A stretch of DNA of 31,781 bases from Limnoraphis robusta CS-951 (GCF_000972705.2 NZ_LATL02000095.1:1-31781); one strand, 5' to 3'. Numbered from the stretch's first letter, positions 1 through 7,609 are shown. Made by a program: numbers and translations. The notes: generated by a model not told the origin, from the sequence alone.

Positions 1-705
1 ACAGAAGGCAACGTAATAGTAATAATGAGGCTGTTGTGAGCGGGTTCTAAAAGCTTCTATGATGGCGTCTCGCTCAAGACTGGTAAATGGGTTGATATCG
101 GTTTCTTCATCCTCTGATTTCTTGATCCGCTTTCTGGCTTTCCCTGCCATTCCTTCAAAGGGTGAACGGGTAAGCTCAACTCGCTTAGATTCAACAGCCC
201 ACTTTAAACAGGCGTTGAGCTGAACCATTAAGCGCCTGCAAGTGTCACCCGAAAGGGTTTGACTTCCCCAGTCCAGCATCTTTTGAGCATAACCAGTGCT
301 TTCTAAGTTGGGGTCAGTATTTGCAAAAGGCGATCGTTGAATGTGACCCAAGATAACTAAATAAGTACCTCTCCATGTTCCCGGTCTGACACTTGAACGT
401 CTGGTTTCTATGTACTGTTTGTAGAGTTGAGCTAGGGTTTCTTGACTGGGTTTCTGTTCAGTAATGACGGTTTTCTGATGGCGATAGCGTTCAAGAGTTT
501 GGTCAAAGCGCTCATAGACAATATCTGTCTCAATTTGTTGGGCTTTTGCCTCTGCAAGCTTGCGGTTAGTTGGAGTATCTTTTAAGCCTAAATACAAATA
601 TCTCCGTTCACCTCCACACACAAAACGGGGAAGTGATAGCCGTAGAATTCCATTATGACATGACACTCCAACCCGCCCTTTGCGGCGTTTGGATGGATTT
701 TTCAT
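1..705 (-). CDS. int: Tyrosine site-specific integrase, N-terminal part (cut by window edge)
   Basis: The reading frame is open from the ATG at 705 to base 1, giving 235 residues without a stop. The N-terminal 75 or so residues are basic and match the arm-type DNA-binding domain common in cyanobacterial phage integrases (the stretch YLYLGLKDTPTNRKLAEAKA is typical). Next is a SAM-like core-binding domain, and the visible end (FTSLERDAIIEAF) is where the catalytic domain normally starts. The catalytic Arg-His-Arg-Tyr residues would lie outside the window. The enzyme would recombine the element's att site with the chromosomal site. It lies 21 bp downstream of the primase gene on the same strand, so it may share that transcript. 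Whether the gene is intact cannot be judged here. Confidence 0.93.
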   Translation of the reverse strand, partial: MKNPSKRRKGRVGVSCHNGILRLSLPRFVCGGERRYLYLGLKDTPTNRKLAEAKAQQIETDIVYERFDQTLERYRHQKTVITEQKPSQETLAQLYKQYIETRRSSVRPGTWRGTYLVILGHIQRSPFANTDPNLESTGYAQKMLDWGSQTLSGDTCRRLMVQLNACLKWAVESKRVELTRSPFEGMAGKARKRIKKSEDEETDINPFTSLERDAIIEAFRTRSQQPHYYYYVAFC

Positions 706-726
706 TATTTGTTGTGTCTTATTTAG

Positions 727-3342
727 TTAACAGCGTTTGAGTTGATTTTCTAGACAGATCAACGATTCTTTTTTGAATCCCTTGTTAAGAGTGACTATAT
801 AGGTGTGAATTCGCTCACTGTTAATGCTGTTGTACTTCTCAACCTCACCTATACAACCCTTGTAATTACCCTCAAGAATTACAACTTTATCGCTGACTTC
901 AAGCTGGCGAGAGGGAATGCTGTAAATCCAACCATTAGCTCTTTGTATTCGTGGTATCTTCTCAGCCTCTTGGATGACTGTCTCTACTTCATCTAGGTGA
1001 TTGGGATAGCGACTAAAGAATTCTTTCTGACTAACACGTTTACTGGATAGTAGGGAGTTTATGAGGTCAGCCTTAATCCGGGTAGTGAGCTGTTCAGGTG
1101 ATAGTGGTGCCTCTGGTTTTTGTGTTTCTTGTAAAATATCGTTTTTTATTGTCTCGGTTATCTCAAGAACCTGGGACTGTTGACTGGTGGGGGTTTCGGG
1201 TGAGACAACCGTTATCTCAATGGGTTGTCTCAAGGGTTGTTTCGGTTCAGGGTTGTCTCGGACACTGTTTTGATTCCTGTAACCTTGAAATTGTTTTCCA
1301 TCTATCCTTACTCTGTCTTTTATCCACCCGTTCTGCTGTAAGACCTTCTTGATGTTCAGTTCTAAGTCTCTGCGATCTCTAGTGGTGTCAGCCTTAACAT
1401 CAAGATGTTCTATAATCCATCGGGTTGCAACCTTCTCTTTATCCGATACCAGCTCTAATATTTCATCCTCAAAGGGCAAGGCATCCATGAAACCCTGATT
1501 GATTTGTCCTGACTGTTCATCTTCCTCTTGAGTGAGCCACCATTTTTCCCCTTGCTGATAGAGATGAACAGCAGCACCCCAAATCTGATCGCGGTGTTCT
1601 TTCAACCATTCAATATCAGCAGGTTTTTGAACTTCTATTAACCAAAAGCGTCGGTTTCCGGTTCTATCCCGCAAGAAATCATCTGAGTTTGTTGTTCCCA
1701 AAAGGATGGCACGTCGCTCGTTTTTCGTGTAGCTTCGTCCGTATGGATGGCGCATCCAGTCAATGGACGTTGACATAAATTGCTTAACTTGATCAGCGTC
1801 TTTTTTTGTGGTGATTTTACCAATCTCACTTAATTCACAACCCCATCCTCTCCTCATTTTTGTGACTTCATCTTTGTTGGTGATGTCGCCCACATCCTCA
1901 CAGTAATGTTCCTCACTAAACAGGGTTTTCCATGTAGTTGACTTAAACATTCCCTGTTTGGGGCTATACAAAACTGTGGCTGTATCACACTTGCAACCAG
2001 GTTTATAAGTTCTTGCTACTCCTCCAATTAGTGTCTTTTTAAGCATTGCTTGAGCGATGGGTTCTGAATTCCCAAATAGAACTTCTGCCAGATTGTCTAG
2101 AATGCTTGTGTCGCTGTATTGTTGAGCGCATTGGTCTAAATAATCCCTTACGGGGTCGTAGGAATTTTCTTTAGCAATTTCTACGACTATTCCCTCAACA
2201 ATTTTTCCTGTGCCTTCAATCCCGAGTCCAAGGTATCGAGAAAGGCTAACGTCTAGATAATCTAGTTCAAAGCGTTGTCCTTTGATGCCTAATTCTTCAC
2301 TGAAAATCTCAAGTTCTCTACTCCGTTCATTGAACCTCAGTTGATTACCTATTAACTGTCTAGCTCTGTCAAGTTCCATTGCTATTTTAATGGCTTTATT
2401 GTCTTTGCCTTTGACATTACTGACTGGTAGTTCTAAGGGTTGATTTTGTGGTTGTGAGGTGATGAGTCTTGCAGTTTGCTCTAACTGTTTAACCCGTTGG
2501 TCGGGTGTCAGTTCAACCAGTTCAATCCAGTCAGCAATATCACCTTTTTCTGGCATCTCTGACCACAGTTCAACCGGGTTAACGGTTGCAATCAGAAAGT
2601 CTATTTGTTGGGCTGCTTTAATGACTTTCTCTGCTTTATTGGTTCCGGCTTCATCGTGGTCAGGAAGGTAGAGAAGTCCTTTGACTCCTGAGCGTTTGAG
2701 TTGTAGTAACTCAACTTGGATGTCTTCATGCGTCCAGCTTCCTCCCTGCCAGGTGATGGCAACAATCTGATTCTCACGGGCTGCCTCAACGCATTTTTCG
2801 CCCTCTACACCTAGCACCCATTTACCCTTACCATGACGGATTGCCTCGTTAATCCGGTAAGCATTCCAGGGTAAGTCACCCTTCTTGTTAATCCACTTTT
2901 GACCGTCAAGGTAGAAAGGCTTAACGACCTTATCGACTCGCTGACTTCCCTCAAATATCTCAACCCGTCTCGCCTGCTGTTCTGGGCCGTAATGGTAAAC
3001 GGTGATGACTTGATTGCCTTTGGTTACAGATTGGAGAGGTTTAGGCTGTTCGGGTAGCCTTGCCAGTTCAATTGTTGGTAGTGGCTTTTGCCGTGAGCTA
3101 GGACGTGATGAACTGGGGCGATAGGAATAGCTGTTGAGATAGTCGTGGTGTTCTCTCTCTTTTGCCGTCAGCATCTTAGCAATCAGCTTGGTATCTCCAC
3201 AAGTCCAGCACTGATATTTTCCGGTTTTCTGATCAATGCTAAGGTTGTGGCTGTCACAGGCAGGGCAATGATACTTACCTTTTTCCTTAGCAGGTTCTAG
3301 ATCGTCTAGGTAATTGCGAATATCAAACTCAGAGGTAATCAT
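727..3342 (-). CDS. Primase-helicase type replication protein (zinc ribbon, TOPRIM, VirE-like ATPase)
   Basis: This 871-residue protein probably primes and unwinds DNA for the element's own replication. A zinc ribbon lies at residues 26-48 (CPAC...CWTC). A TOPRIM-like segment follows at roughly 175-260, with the acidic patch LYLPDHDEAG. A VirE/D5-like P-loop ATPase domain spans roughly 420-610, with the Walker-A-like SPKQGMFKST, the strand RRGWGCELSEIG and a sensor-like GTTNSDDFLRD followed by GNRRFW. In the Walker A motif the usual Gly before Lys is Phe. The last 60 residues resemble a KOW/SH3 barrel. AGGAGG (complement of 3352-3357) sits 9 nt before the ATG, and the start overlaps the upstream stop as TAATG. 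Residues about 690-735 form a low-complexity Pro/Gln linker whose DNA carries reiterated GTTRTCTC motifs. Family assignment is from motifs; activity is inferred. Confidence 0.85.
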   Translation of the reverse strand: MITSEFDIRNYLDDLEPAKEKGKYHCPACDSHNLSIDQKTGKYQCWTCGDTKLIAKMLTAKEREHHDYLNSYSYRPSSSRPSSRQKPLPTIELARLPEQPKPLQSVTKGNQVITVYHYGPEQQARRVEIFEGSQRVDKVVKPFYLDGQKWINKKGDLPWNAYRINEAIRHGKGKWVLGVEGEKCVEAARENQIVAITWQGGSWTHEDIQVELLQLKRSGVKGLLYLPDHDEAGTNKAEKVIKAAQQIDFLIATVNPVELWSEMPEKGDIADWIELVELTPDQRVKQLEQTARLITSQPQNQPLELPVSNVKGKDNKAIKIAMELDRARQLIGNQLRFNERSRELEIFSEELGIKGQRFELDYLDVSLSRYLGLGIEGTGKIVEGIVVEIAKENSYDPVRDYLDQCAQQYSDTSILDNLAEVLFGNSEPIAQAMLKKTLIGGVARTYKPGCKCDTATVLYSPKQGMFKSTTWKTLFSEEHYCEDVGDITNKDEVTKMRRGWGCELSEIGKITTKKDADQVKQFMSTSIDWMRHPYGRSYTKNERRAILLGTTNSDDFLRDRTGNRRFWLIEVQKPADIEWLKEHRDQIWGAAVHLYQQGEKWWLTQEEDEQSGQINQGFMDALPFEDEILELVSDKEKVATRWIIEHLDVKADTTRDRRDLELNIKKVLQQNGWIKDRVRIDGKQFQGYRNQNSVRDNPEPKQPLRQPIEITVVSPETPTSQQSQVLEITETIKNDILQETQKPEAPLSPEQLTTRIKADLINSLLSSKRVSQKEFFSRYPNHLDEVETVIQEAEKIPRIQRANGWIYSIPSRQLEVSDKVVILEGNYKGCIGEVEKYNSINSERIHTYIVTLNKGFKKESLICLENQLKRC
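1148..1260. repeat. Cluster of GTTRTCTCR motifs inside the primase gene
   Basis: Six copies of a 9-bp motif lie within 113 bp: near-match ATTGTCTCG at 1148-1156, GTTATCTCA at 1157-1165 and 1211-1219, GTTGTCTCA at 1224-1232, GTTGTCTCG at 1252-1260, and one inverted copy TGAGACAAC at 1201-1209. The same motif recurs at the right end of the element (8828-8966). The stretch encodes a low-complexity linker, where the protein can tolerate embedded DNA sites. A binding site array for an element protein is inference. Confidence 0.6.
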
Positions 3343-3575
3343 TAGCGATTACCTCCTTTTTCTATGCGTAGTAAGTTTACAGATTGTTTGGCAGACAGCT
3401 TGAATACTTTGCCGTCTCTGTTGCAGATTTTCCACTGACGGTCTAAGTCACGGATGAAGATTCTATCCCAACCCGTCAATGGTGACTCTAGCAGTTGGTC
3501 TAGTCTCTGCCTGTACTCTGAATGTTTTTGAGAAAAACCTTGATTTGTTTCTGTTTTTATTGTATTCTTAGTCAT
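3342..3575 (-). CDS. Small hypothetical protein upstream of the primase
   Basis: A 77-residue basic protein with no family I recognise. The central part (GWDRIFIRDLDRQWKICNRD) looks folded, with several aromatic and charged residues. Its TAA stop overlaps the primase ATG by one base (TAATG), so the two are probably translationally coupled, which suggests a role linked to replication. The gene has no clear Shine-Dalgarno, but a long hairpin lies just upstream in its transcript (complement of 3591-3637). Confidence 0.65.
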   Translation of the reverse strand: MTKNTIKTETNQGFSQKHSEYRQRLDQLLESPLTGWDRIFIRDLDRQWKICNRDGKVFKLSAKQSVNLLRIEKGGNR

Positions 3576-3590
3576 GAGACTTTTAAATTG

Positions 3591-3637
3591 GTTAACAGCC
3601 CGCCCCTGACATCGACTAGAAGGAGTGGGCTATTAAC
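3591..3637 (-). promoter_or_regulatory. Long hairpin in the leader of the 77-residue gene
   Basis: Two 17-nt arms (3591-3607 and 3621-3637) enclose a 13-nt loop. In minus-strand RNA the arms pair with 14 Watson-Crick pairs, two G-U pairs and one A-C mismatch. The stem ends 15 nt before the ATG of the downstream gene and is not followed by a U-tract, so it looks like a leader or processing structure rather than a terminator. Regulatory function is inference. Confidence 0.45.
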
Positions 3638-3878
3638 TTGTAAATCTCATGCGCTGTAGGGTGTCTTGATGTCTTTCCCGTATTTCGCTACAGTCGCCTT
3701 TTCTACTGACTCTCCACTTCATTGGTGAAGGTAACTAAACGGTCGCGTAAGGCAGTTTTAAAACCACCCATCAGTAGATTGTTTTATTAACTTTGACAGA
3801 GATTTTACAAGGAATAGCCCAAATAATCAAGCCTTGAGGTGGGCGGCTTTTTGGATGTTTGCAGCGTGGGAGGCAATC

Positions 3879-3899
3879 GCGAAACCTTTAAGGTTTCGC
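3879..3899. repeat. Palindromic repeat, copy 1 (GAAACCTTTAAGGTTTC core)
   Basis: A perfect inverted repeat with 10-bp arms (GCGAAACCTT and AAGGTTTCGC) around a single T. It shares its 17-bp core with the palindrome at 3990-4016, while the outer bases differ but still pair within each copy. Confidence 0.8.
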
Positions 3900-3989
3900 A
3901 AAAACCCTGTTGCGTCTGTCCCCTCTACAAACTTGATTGGGTTTCCCCTCAAGACAGACCTTTGAAAAGTTTTTCACTCCAACAGGATT

Positions 3990-4016
3990 ATTCGGAAACC
4001 TTTAAGGTTTCCGAAT
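3990..4016. repeat. Palindromic repeat, copy 2 (GAAACCTTTAAGGTTTC core)
   Basis: A perfect inverted repeat with 13-bp arms (ATTCGGAAACCTT and AAGGTTTCCGAAT) around a single T. It lies 90 bp from copy 1 and shares the core. Compensating differences outside the core suggest the fold rather than the exact sequence is kept, as in small dispersed palindromic repeat families of cyanobacteria. Confidence 0.8.
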
Positions 4017-4031
4017 TCCCTCCCCACTATC

Positions 4032-4259
4032 TCAAACATCCTCTCTCCCCTCTAACAACATCACCCCCTCAACTGAACTGACATCAATCTTTAAGTCAGC
4101 TTCAAGGTAAGCCCGTTGATATTGGCTGTTACCCCTGTTGTTGTGATTGTCAGAGACTTCTAACAATTGGATGACATTGGCACTGGCTAGGAGGTTAAAG
4201 AAGGCTTTCCAGTTCTCAATCTCTTGTGCAGTTGCAGTCAGTCGGATTTTGGCGGTCAT
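4032..4259 (-). CDS. Small hypothetical protein
   Basis: A 75-residue protein beginning MTAKIRLTATAQEIENW. The frame is open further upstream to 4352, but ATG 4259 is preferred because AGGAG lies 6 nt before it and the upstream residues look like read-through of the neighbouring frame. Its 5' end overlaps the preceding gene by 44 bp. The sequence has an N-terminal beta/alpha pattern and an acidic C-terminus; the helix EIENWKAFFNLLASANVIQLLEVS is broadly like small cyanobacterial plasmid proteins. No function can be assigned. Confidence 0.6.
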   Translation of the reverse strand: MTAKIRLTATAQEIENWKAFFNLLASANVIQLLEVSDNHNNRGNSQYQRAYLEADLKIDVSSVEGVMLLEGREDV

Positions 4260-4548
4260 GGTATCTCCTAGAGCGGGGTAGATTGTTTGCGATCGGGTTG
4301 AGCTTGAGTGAGTCTTCATGGTCTTGAGCATCCCAGAAGGGGCAGTTATCAACCCAAAGCCAGTATTGAATATTTAAGTCGCCGTTTGAGTCTGTACTGA
4401 TAATGTAGGATTCAACCTCAGCTAAAACAATTTGATTGAATCTCTCAAGCAGAACTTCTTGACCAATAGAAAAGACTGGGTAGCCTAAAGCGTCTGCTAT
4501 GTGATTTTCTACCCAGTCCCAGAATTGTTGTTGAGGGCTAGAATTCAT
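4216..4548 (-). CDS. Hypothetical protein, 110 residues
   Basis: The N-terminal 80 residues look folded and aromatic-rich (FWDWVENHIADALGYP and IQYWLWVDNCPFWD). The C-terminal 25 are basic and polar and overlap the next gene, so the true protein may depend little on them. It starts 7 nt after the stop of the gene before it. There is no strong Shine-Dalgarno, so coupled translation is likely. I recognise no family. Confidence 0.55.
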   Translation of the reverse strand: MNSSPQQQFWDWVENHIADALGYPVFSIGQEVLLERFNQIVLAEVESYIISTDSNGDLNIQYWLWVDNCPFWDAQDHEDSLKLNPIANNLPRSRRYHDRQNPTDCNCTRD

Positions 4549-4555
4549 TCAACCG

Positions 4556-4933
4556 TTAAACAGATTGCAGTTCCTTCAAAATATCAGCACGCAAGTCCGA
4601 GGGAAGTTGGTTATATAGTTTTTTTATTTCCTCTTTCTTCTCTCCGAAAGTTTGATTAAGGTAAAAGTCCTCATCATAATCAAAGAACTCATCAAAACAT
4701 GACGGTTCAGGCTTCTCAATCAACTCTTTTTGGATGATTACGCAATTGTTTATGATGTAGGCGACAAAATCAAGTATTTGCTGATTGGCTTTCTGATTCT
4801 TCAGACGGGCTTCTTCTGAAATCAAAATCTTACTTAACTCTCCAATGAGTTCAACAAGGCTGATTACATTTTGACTGACGATATGGTAATCCCAATCTGC
4901 ATTGAGTGAAGCTTGATTAATATCTGTCATCAT
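4556..4933 (-). CDS. Hypothetical acidic helical protein, 125 residues
   Basis: The protein is rich in Glu, Asp, Leu and Ile and predicted mostly helical, with an acidic patch FDEFFDYDEDFYL near residue 85. There is no membrane segment. Its ATG overlaps the preceding TGA (ATGA), and the GGAGG at the end of that gene serves as Shine-Dalgarno, which supports a real coupled gene. No family recognised. Confidence 0.65.
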   Translation of the reverse strand: MMTDINQASLNADWDYHIVSQNVISLVELIGELSKILISEEARLKNQKANQQILDFVAYIINNCVIIQKELIEKPEPSCFDEFFDYDEDFYLNQTFGEKKEEIKKLYNQLPSDLRADILKELQSV

Positions 4934-5568
4934 TCAACCTCCAAATAATCAGCATGGTCTTTTTTCAGTTGCTCTATAACCTTCTTACCTTGTGAATACT
5001 GACGGCCTTTGAATCCCATCATTTCCTTGATGATTTTAGACTCACTAACGCCATCTTTAATTGCGTCTAAAACCTCATCAACTTCATCATCGGTTACAGG
5101 ATCAGTTCCGCCTGTAACTTCAGAGTTACGGGCTGTGTAACCGCTATCGTCTGCGGGTTCTAGCAGTTCCGGGTTAAGGACTGCTTCGGCTTGTAACTTG
5201 GCTTGATTAACTTCTCCCATCATCATTTGAACGATGCCGAGGTTACGCAGTTGAGCCAGTTTTAAATGAGAACTTGCATCAAAGGTGAACTCGCGTTTCT
5301 CTTGTTCGTTGAGAGAGTCAATTTTAGGCTTAAGGTGTTGCAGTCTGTCAGCGCATTTTAACCCAACAACGGACGCACAAAATCCAAAGGTGAGGCTTGA
5401 CCATCTGAAGGTTTGATGCCAGTGGTTTTGCTTGGGATTGGGGGTAAAAAACGGGGTTGCTAACACGGCAACTGTGGCGAGGGGGATGATACTAATTGCT
5501 ACATTGTGCAGAATATCATGTAAACTGCGGACGTGGATTGAATCGGGTTTGGGATTAAGAATGTCCAT
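4930..5568 (-). CDS. Membrane-anchored protein with C-terminal helix-turn-helix-like segment
   Basis: A 212-residue protein. One or two hydrophobic segments lie at about 24-44 (VAISIIPLATVAVLATPFF) and 58-70. A helical, charged middle and an acidic linker follow. The C-terminal 45 residues contain VSESKIIKEMMGFKGRQYSQ, which looks like a small helix-turn-helix or resolvase-like DNA-binding tail of a kind I associate with cyanobacterial plasmid and element proteins; that link is from memory of the pattern. A membrane-tethered DNA-binding protein could link the element to the membrane, but this is speculative. It overlaps the 125-residue gene by 4 nt. Confidence 0.6.
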   Translation of the reverse strand: MDILNPKPDSIHVRSLHDILHNVAISIIPLATVAVLATPFFTPNPKQNHWHQTFRWSSLTFGFCASVVGLKCADRLQHLKPKIDSLNEQEKREFTFDASSHLKLAQLRNLGIVQMMMGEVNQAKLQAEAVLNPELLEPADDSGYTARNSEVTGGTDPVTDDEVDEVLDAIKDGVSESKIIKEMMGFKGRQYSQGKKVIEQLKKDHADYLEVE

Positions 5569-5571
5569 GCT

Positions 5572-5844
5572 TTATATCCCTGATAAAAATTGCAATAGAC
5601 CACCTACTAATAGGCAAAATAAGGTACTGACTGGCATGAGTAAGGAGAGGAAAAATTTGTCATTGAGTGTTTCTCTCTGACTGATAATTCCGCCTATCCA
5701 ACACCCAAAAATGAACACGGCTATCAGGCAAATAAATAGGGTGAAGTTTTTGGCTTGAGAACTCAGTAAACTACCTAAGCCTAAGATGCCAGAGGTACTG
5801 AGAGCGAGAAGCGCTAGTGAATTGATACGGTAAAGTCCTATCAT
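5572..5844 (-). CDS. Small integral membrane protein, 90 residues
   Basis: Three hydrophobic stretches are visible: residues 8-30, 33-53 (FTLFICLIAVFIFGCWIGGI) and 66-87. The short charged loop QRETLNDK separates the last two. It has no recognised family. It lies 3 nt before the start of the membrane-anchored protein gene, so the two probably act together. No clear Shine-Dalgarno precedes the ATG. Confidence 0.6.
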   Translation of the reverse strand: MIGLYRINSLALLALSTSGILGLGSLLSSQAKNFTLFICLIAVFIFGCWIGGIISQRETLNDKFFLSLLMPVSTLFCLLVGGLLQFLSGI

Positions 5845-5896
5845 GGTATTGGTTGAAGTTGACCCCCAATCGGGTCGGATTGGGGGATTGCTTGTC

Positions 5897-6430
5897 TTAA
5901 CGGACGGGTACGGCTTCTACGGTCATGATGGGTTGACTAAGCATAGTCTCTACTGAGGCAATGGCTTGGTCGGCCCAGTTAACGGTTTGTTGGTATCCAG
6001 CTCCTAACGCTGCATATTTTGGGCGGGTACGTTGCAGGCTTTTAGCGGTTGTTTTCTTGTAACCTTGAACCCGTAACTCAAACTGGTTTTCATTGCGGAA
6101 CATATACTGATTCCAACGGTTAACCTGTGCGGTTTCATTGAGGATTTTCTCATGCAGTCGGGCAACTTTGCGGGTAGCTCGTTTCTCTTCTTTAACTTCG
6201 TCTAGGGACTGTTCTAAGAACTGCACATCTTCTGGTTTGAAGGCTTTGGTTTGATTGTGAGCAGGCAGCTTCCGGTACACATCCCAAACTCCATTAGGGC
6301 AGTTATTGGGAGTGACGGCATCGGGTAAGGATTGGCGGAAAATGTCGGTTTCTTGCAGGTTGTGTTCACCTTTGATTGGGGCAACTGTGCCACCTTGAGA
6401 ACCACCGCTTAACCATGTAATTGCTGACAT
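5897..6430 (-). CDS. Hypothetical protein, 177 residues
   Basis: The Gly/Ser-rich N-terminus (MSAITWLSGGSQGG) is followed by a basic, helical, possibly coiled-coil body (about residues 70-130, dense in Glu, Lys and Arg). No membrane segment or known domain is visible. The ATG overlaps the preceding stop by one base (TAATG), with GAGGT just upstream. It is the largest unassigned soluble protein of the run and a good candidate for a nucleic-acid-binding or structural role, but nothing in the sequence decides this. Confidence 0.65.
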   Translation of the reverse strand: MSAITWLSGGSQGGTVAPIKGEHNLQETDIFRQSLPDAVTPNNCPNGVWDVYRKLPAHNQTKAFKPEDVQFLEQSLDEVKEEKRATRKVARLHEKILNETAQVNRWNQYMFRNENQFELRVQGYKKTTAKSLQRTRPKYAALGAGYQQTVNWADQAIASVETMLSQPIMTVEAVPVR

Positions 6431-6627
6431 TATTTGACCTCGTTTACTAGGGTTGATTTGACGGTCTGACCACCTACCGACAGGGACGGGATTGCTTCTG
6501 GAAAGTTGACTTGAACGAGTAGAAATCCGGTAATGAGACTGACGACTAATTCTAGGAAAAAATGCTCTAGGATTCCTTTACAGTATCGGGGTTGTGTTCG
6601 GTTGAAACGTCTAATTTGATTCATCAT
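6430..6627 (-). CDS. Small membrane protein, about 65 residues
   Basis: A basic N-terminus (MNQIRRFNRTQPRY) is followed by one hydrophobic segment (ELVVSLITGFLLVQV). The frame is open from GTG 6636, but GAGG lies just 5' of tandem ATGs at 6627 and 6624, and ATG 6624 has the better spacing; 6627 is given as the outer of the two. The gene follows the 77-residue gene almost without gap and shares one base with the 177-residue gene. It could be an inner-membrane anchor or a phage-like small membrane protein; unassigned. Confidence 0.55.
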   Translation of the reverse strand: MMNQIRRFNRTQPRYCKGILEHFFLELVVSLITGFLLVQVNFPEAIPSLSVGGQTVKSTLVNEVK

Positions 6628-6632
6628 AGACC

Positions 6633-6866
6633 TCACTGTAAATGGTCTAGAATAGCTTTCATCAGTGCGATCAGTTCTGAACGGTCTAAACGAGAGGTTG
6701 CTACTCTAAGGTTTTGTCCTTGTACTGTTACATTGGTAGTAACATGAGCCGCGCAATACATTAATAATCCGGCTAGTTCTTCTGAGCTTATTCTCTCAAA
6801 GTGAGAGCCTGTAATTTCCTCTATCTCAGGGTTGTGTAGCCAATAACCAAAGGGTTTTGTTGCCAT
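6633..6866 (-). CDS. Hypothetical protein, 77 residues
   Basis: A small soluble protein beginning MATKPFGYWLHNPEIEEI, with an alpha/beta pattern and a C-terminal helix (LDRSELIALMKAILDHL). AGGA lies 4 nt before the ATG. It is part of the compact leftward run. No family recognised. Confidence 0.6.
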   Translation of the reverse strand: MATKPFGYWLHNPEIEEITGSHFERISSEELAGLLMYCAAHVTTNVTVQGQNLRVATSRLDRSELIALMKAILDHLQ

Positions 6867-6889
6867 TTATCCTAACCTCATTAATTGCT

Positions 6890-7162
6890 CTAGTTGCCTG
6901 CTATGGCTTTCGGTTCGGGTGAACCTGAAAGCGGCTGAAACTTTCCCTCATAGGCTTTCCAAATGTGTTCGGTGTCGGGGATGAAGTTACCCAGTTTGTT
7001 GAATGTTTTCTCTACGGTTAGAATGACAATCCTTTGAGCAACGGCGTCACTGACTTTATCGGATGTTTGGTCAATGAAAGGCTGGAAGATTTCTAAGCCA
7101 TCAGACTGCTTGGGCTGTGACTTCAATTGTGATGCTACTTTCTGGTCTGAATTGTGGCTCAT
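6890..7162 (-). CDS. Hypothetical protein, 90 residues
   Basis: A polar, Gln/Lys/Ser-rich N-terminus is followed by a helical part (SDAVAQRIVILTVEKTFNKL) and a Pro/Gly-rich tail. Its first 62 bp overlap the end of the 132-residue gene. The nearest Shine-Dalgarno (GGAGA) is about 12 nt from the ATG, so an internal start is possible. No family recognised. Confidence 0.5.
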   Translation of the reverse strand: MSHNSDQKVASQLKSQPKQSDGLEIFQPFIDQTSDKVSDAVAQRIVILTVEKTFNKLGNFIPDTEHIWKAYEGKFQPLSGSPEPKAIAGN

Positions 7163-7499
7163 AGTCGGTTATTTTCTCCATTACATAATTGATTGATAGG
7201 CAGGCTTGATGACGGTTTGAATTTCTGACTAACCATCTAAATGCAATCAAACATTCAACCGATTGACGGTTTAGGTTGTTAAAGTTTTTCAGGTGATTGA
7301 GATAGGGACAGTTAATTTCTTTTAGTAGTTTGATGTCGTTGCTTAACTGTCGGTATTCAATCCCCAGGTGTACTCTTTTGAGTATTTCTAACAGTTCTTC
7401 ACGGCTAAACCAGTCTTGTTCGGGGTCAGATAGGGCAATGAACAGGGTTCTGGCTATCTGGGTAATTGTTCGGTTGCTAACGGGCTGTTGGTTTTTCAT
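7101..7499 (-). CDS. Hypothetical protein with HTH-like segment, first gene of the leftward run
   Basis: A 132-residue, probably helical protein. Residues 32-65 (SREELLEILKRVHLGIEYRQ and following) have the spacing of a winged-helix or HTH unit. AGAGGA lies 10 nt before the ATG. As first gene behind the predicted promoter at 7580-7609 it may be a regulator or replication accessory of the element. The function is not established by any signature motif. Confidence 0.6.
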   Translation of the reverse strand: MKNQQPVSNRTITQIARTLFIALSDPEQDWFSREELLEILKRVHLGIEYRQLSNDIKLLKEINCPYLNHLKNFNNLNRQSVECLIAFRWLVRNSNRHQACLSINYVMEKITDYEPQFRPESSITIEVTAQAV

Positions 7500-7579
7500 T
7501 CATAGGCTGTCCTCTTGTGGCTACTCGGCAATTGTGGGGCGAGAGATTAGGGGTGAACTTCTCTCGTTTCATATTTAGC

Positions 7580-7609
7580 AGTGTAGCGGTACTATTCAGT
7601 AAACGTCAA
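7580..7609 (-). promoter_or_regulatory. Predicted sigma70-type promoter of the leftward operon
   Basis: On the minus strand TTGACG (complement of 7604-7609) and TACACT (complement of 7580-7585) are separated by 18 nt. The start of the first leftward gene is 80 nt further on. Candidate CopG operator half-sites lie in the spacer and over the -35 hexamer, suggesting repression. Confidence 0.6.

Larger units (their letters stand above)
3576..4031. other. 456-bp gap between leftward genes; no coding gene seen
   Basis: The gap splits the leftward gene run in two. It holds the hairpin at 3591-3637 and two perfect palindromes at 3879-3899 and 3990-4016. An 80-codon plus-strand frame at 3839-4081 runs through both palindromes and looks like chance. 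A second promoter for the 77-residue gene, primase and integrase could lie here, but I found no convincing -35/-10 pair. Confidence 0.6.

Noticed and set aside
805..2789. Several plus- and minus-strand frames inside the primase gene
   Set aside because: They are shadows of the 871-codon frame, without ribosome binding sites or family resemblance.
3839..4081. 80-codon plus-strand frame
   Set aside because: It runs through two palindromes and into the opposite-strand gene, and its composition looks random.
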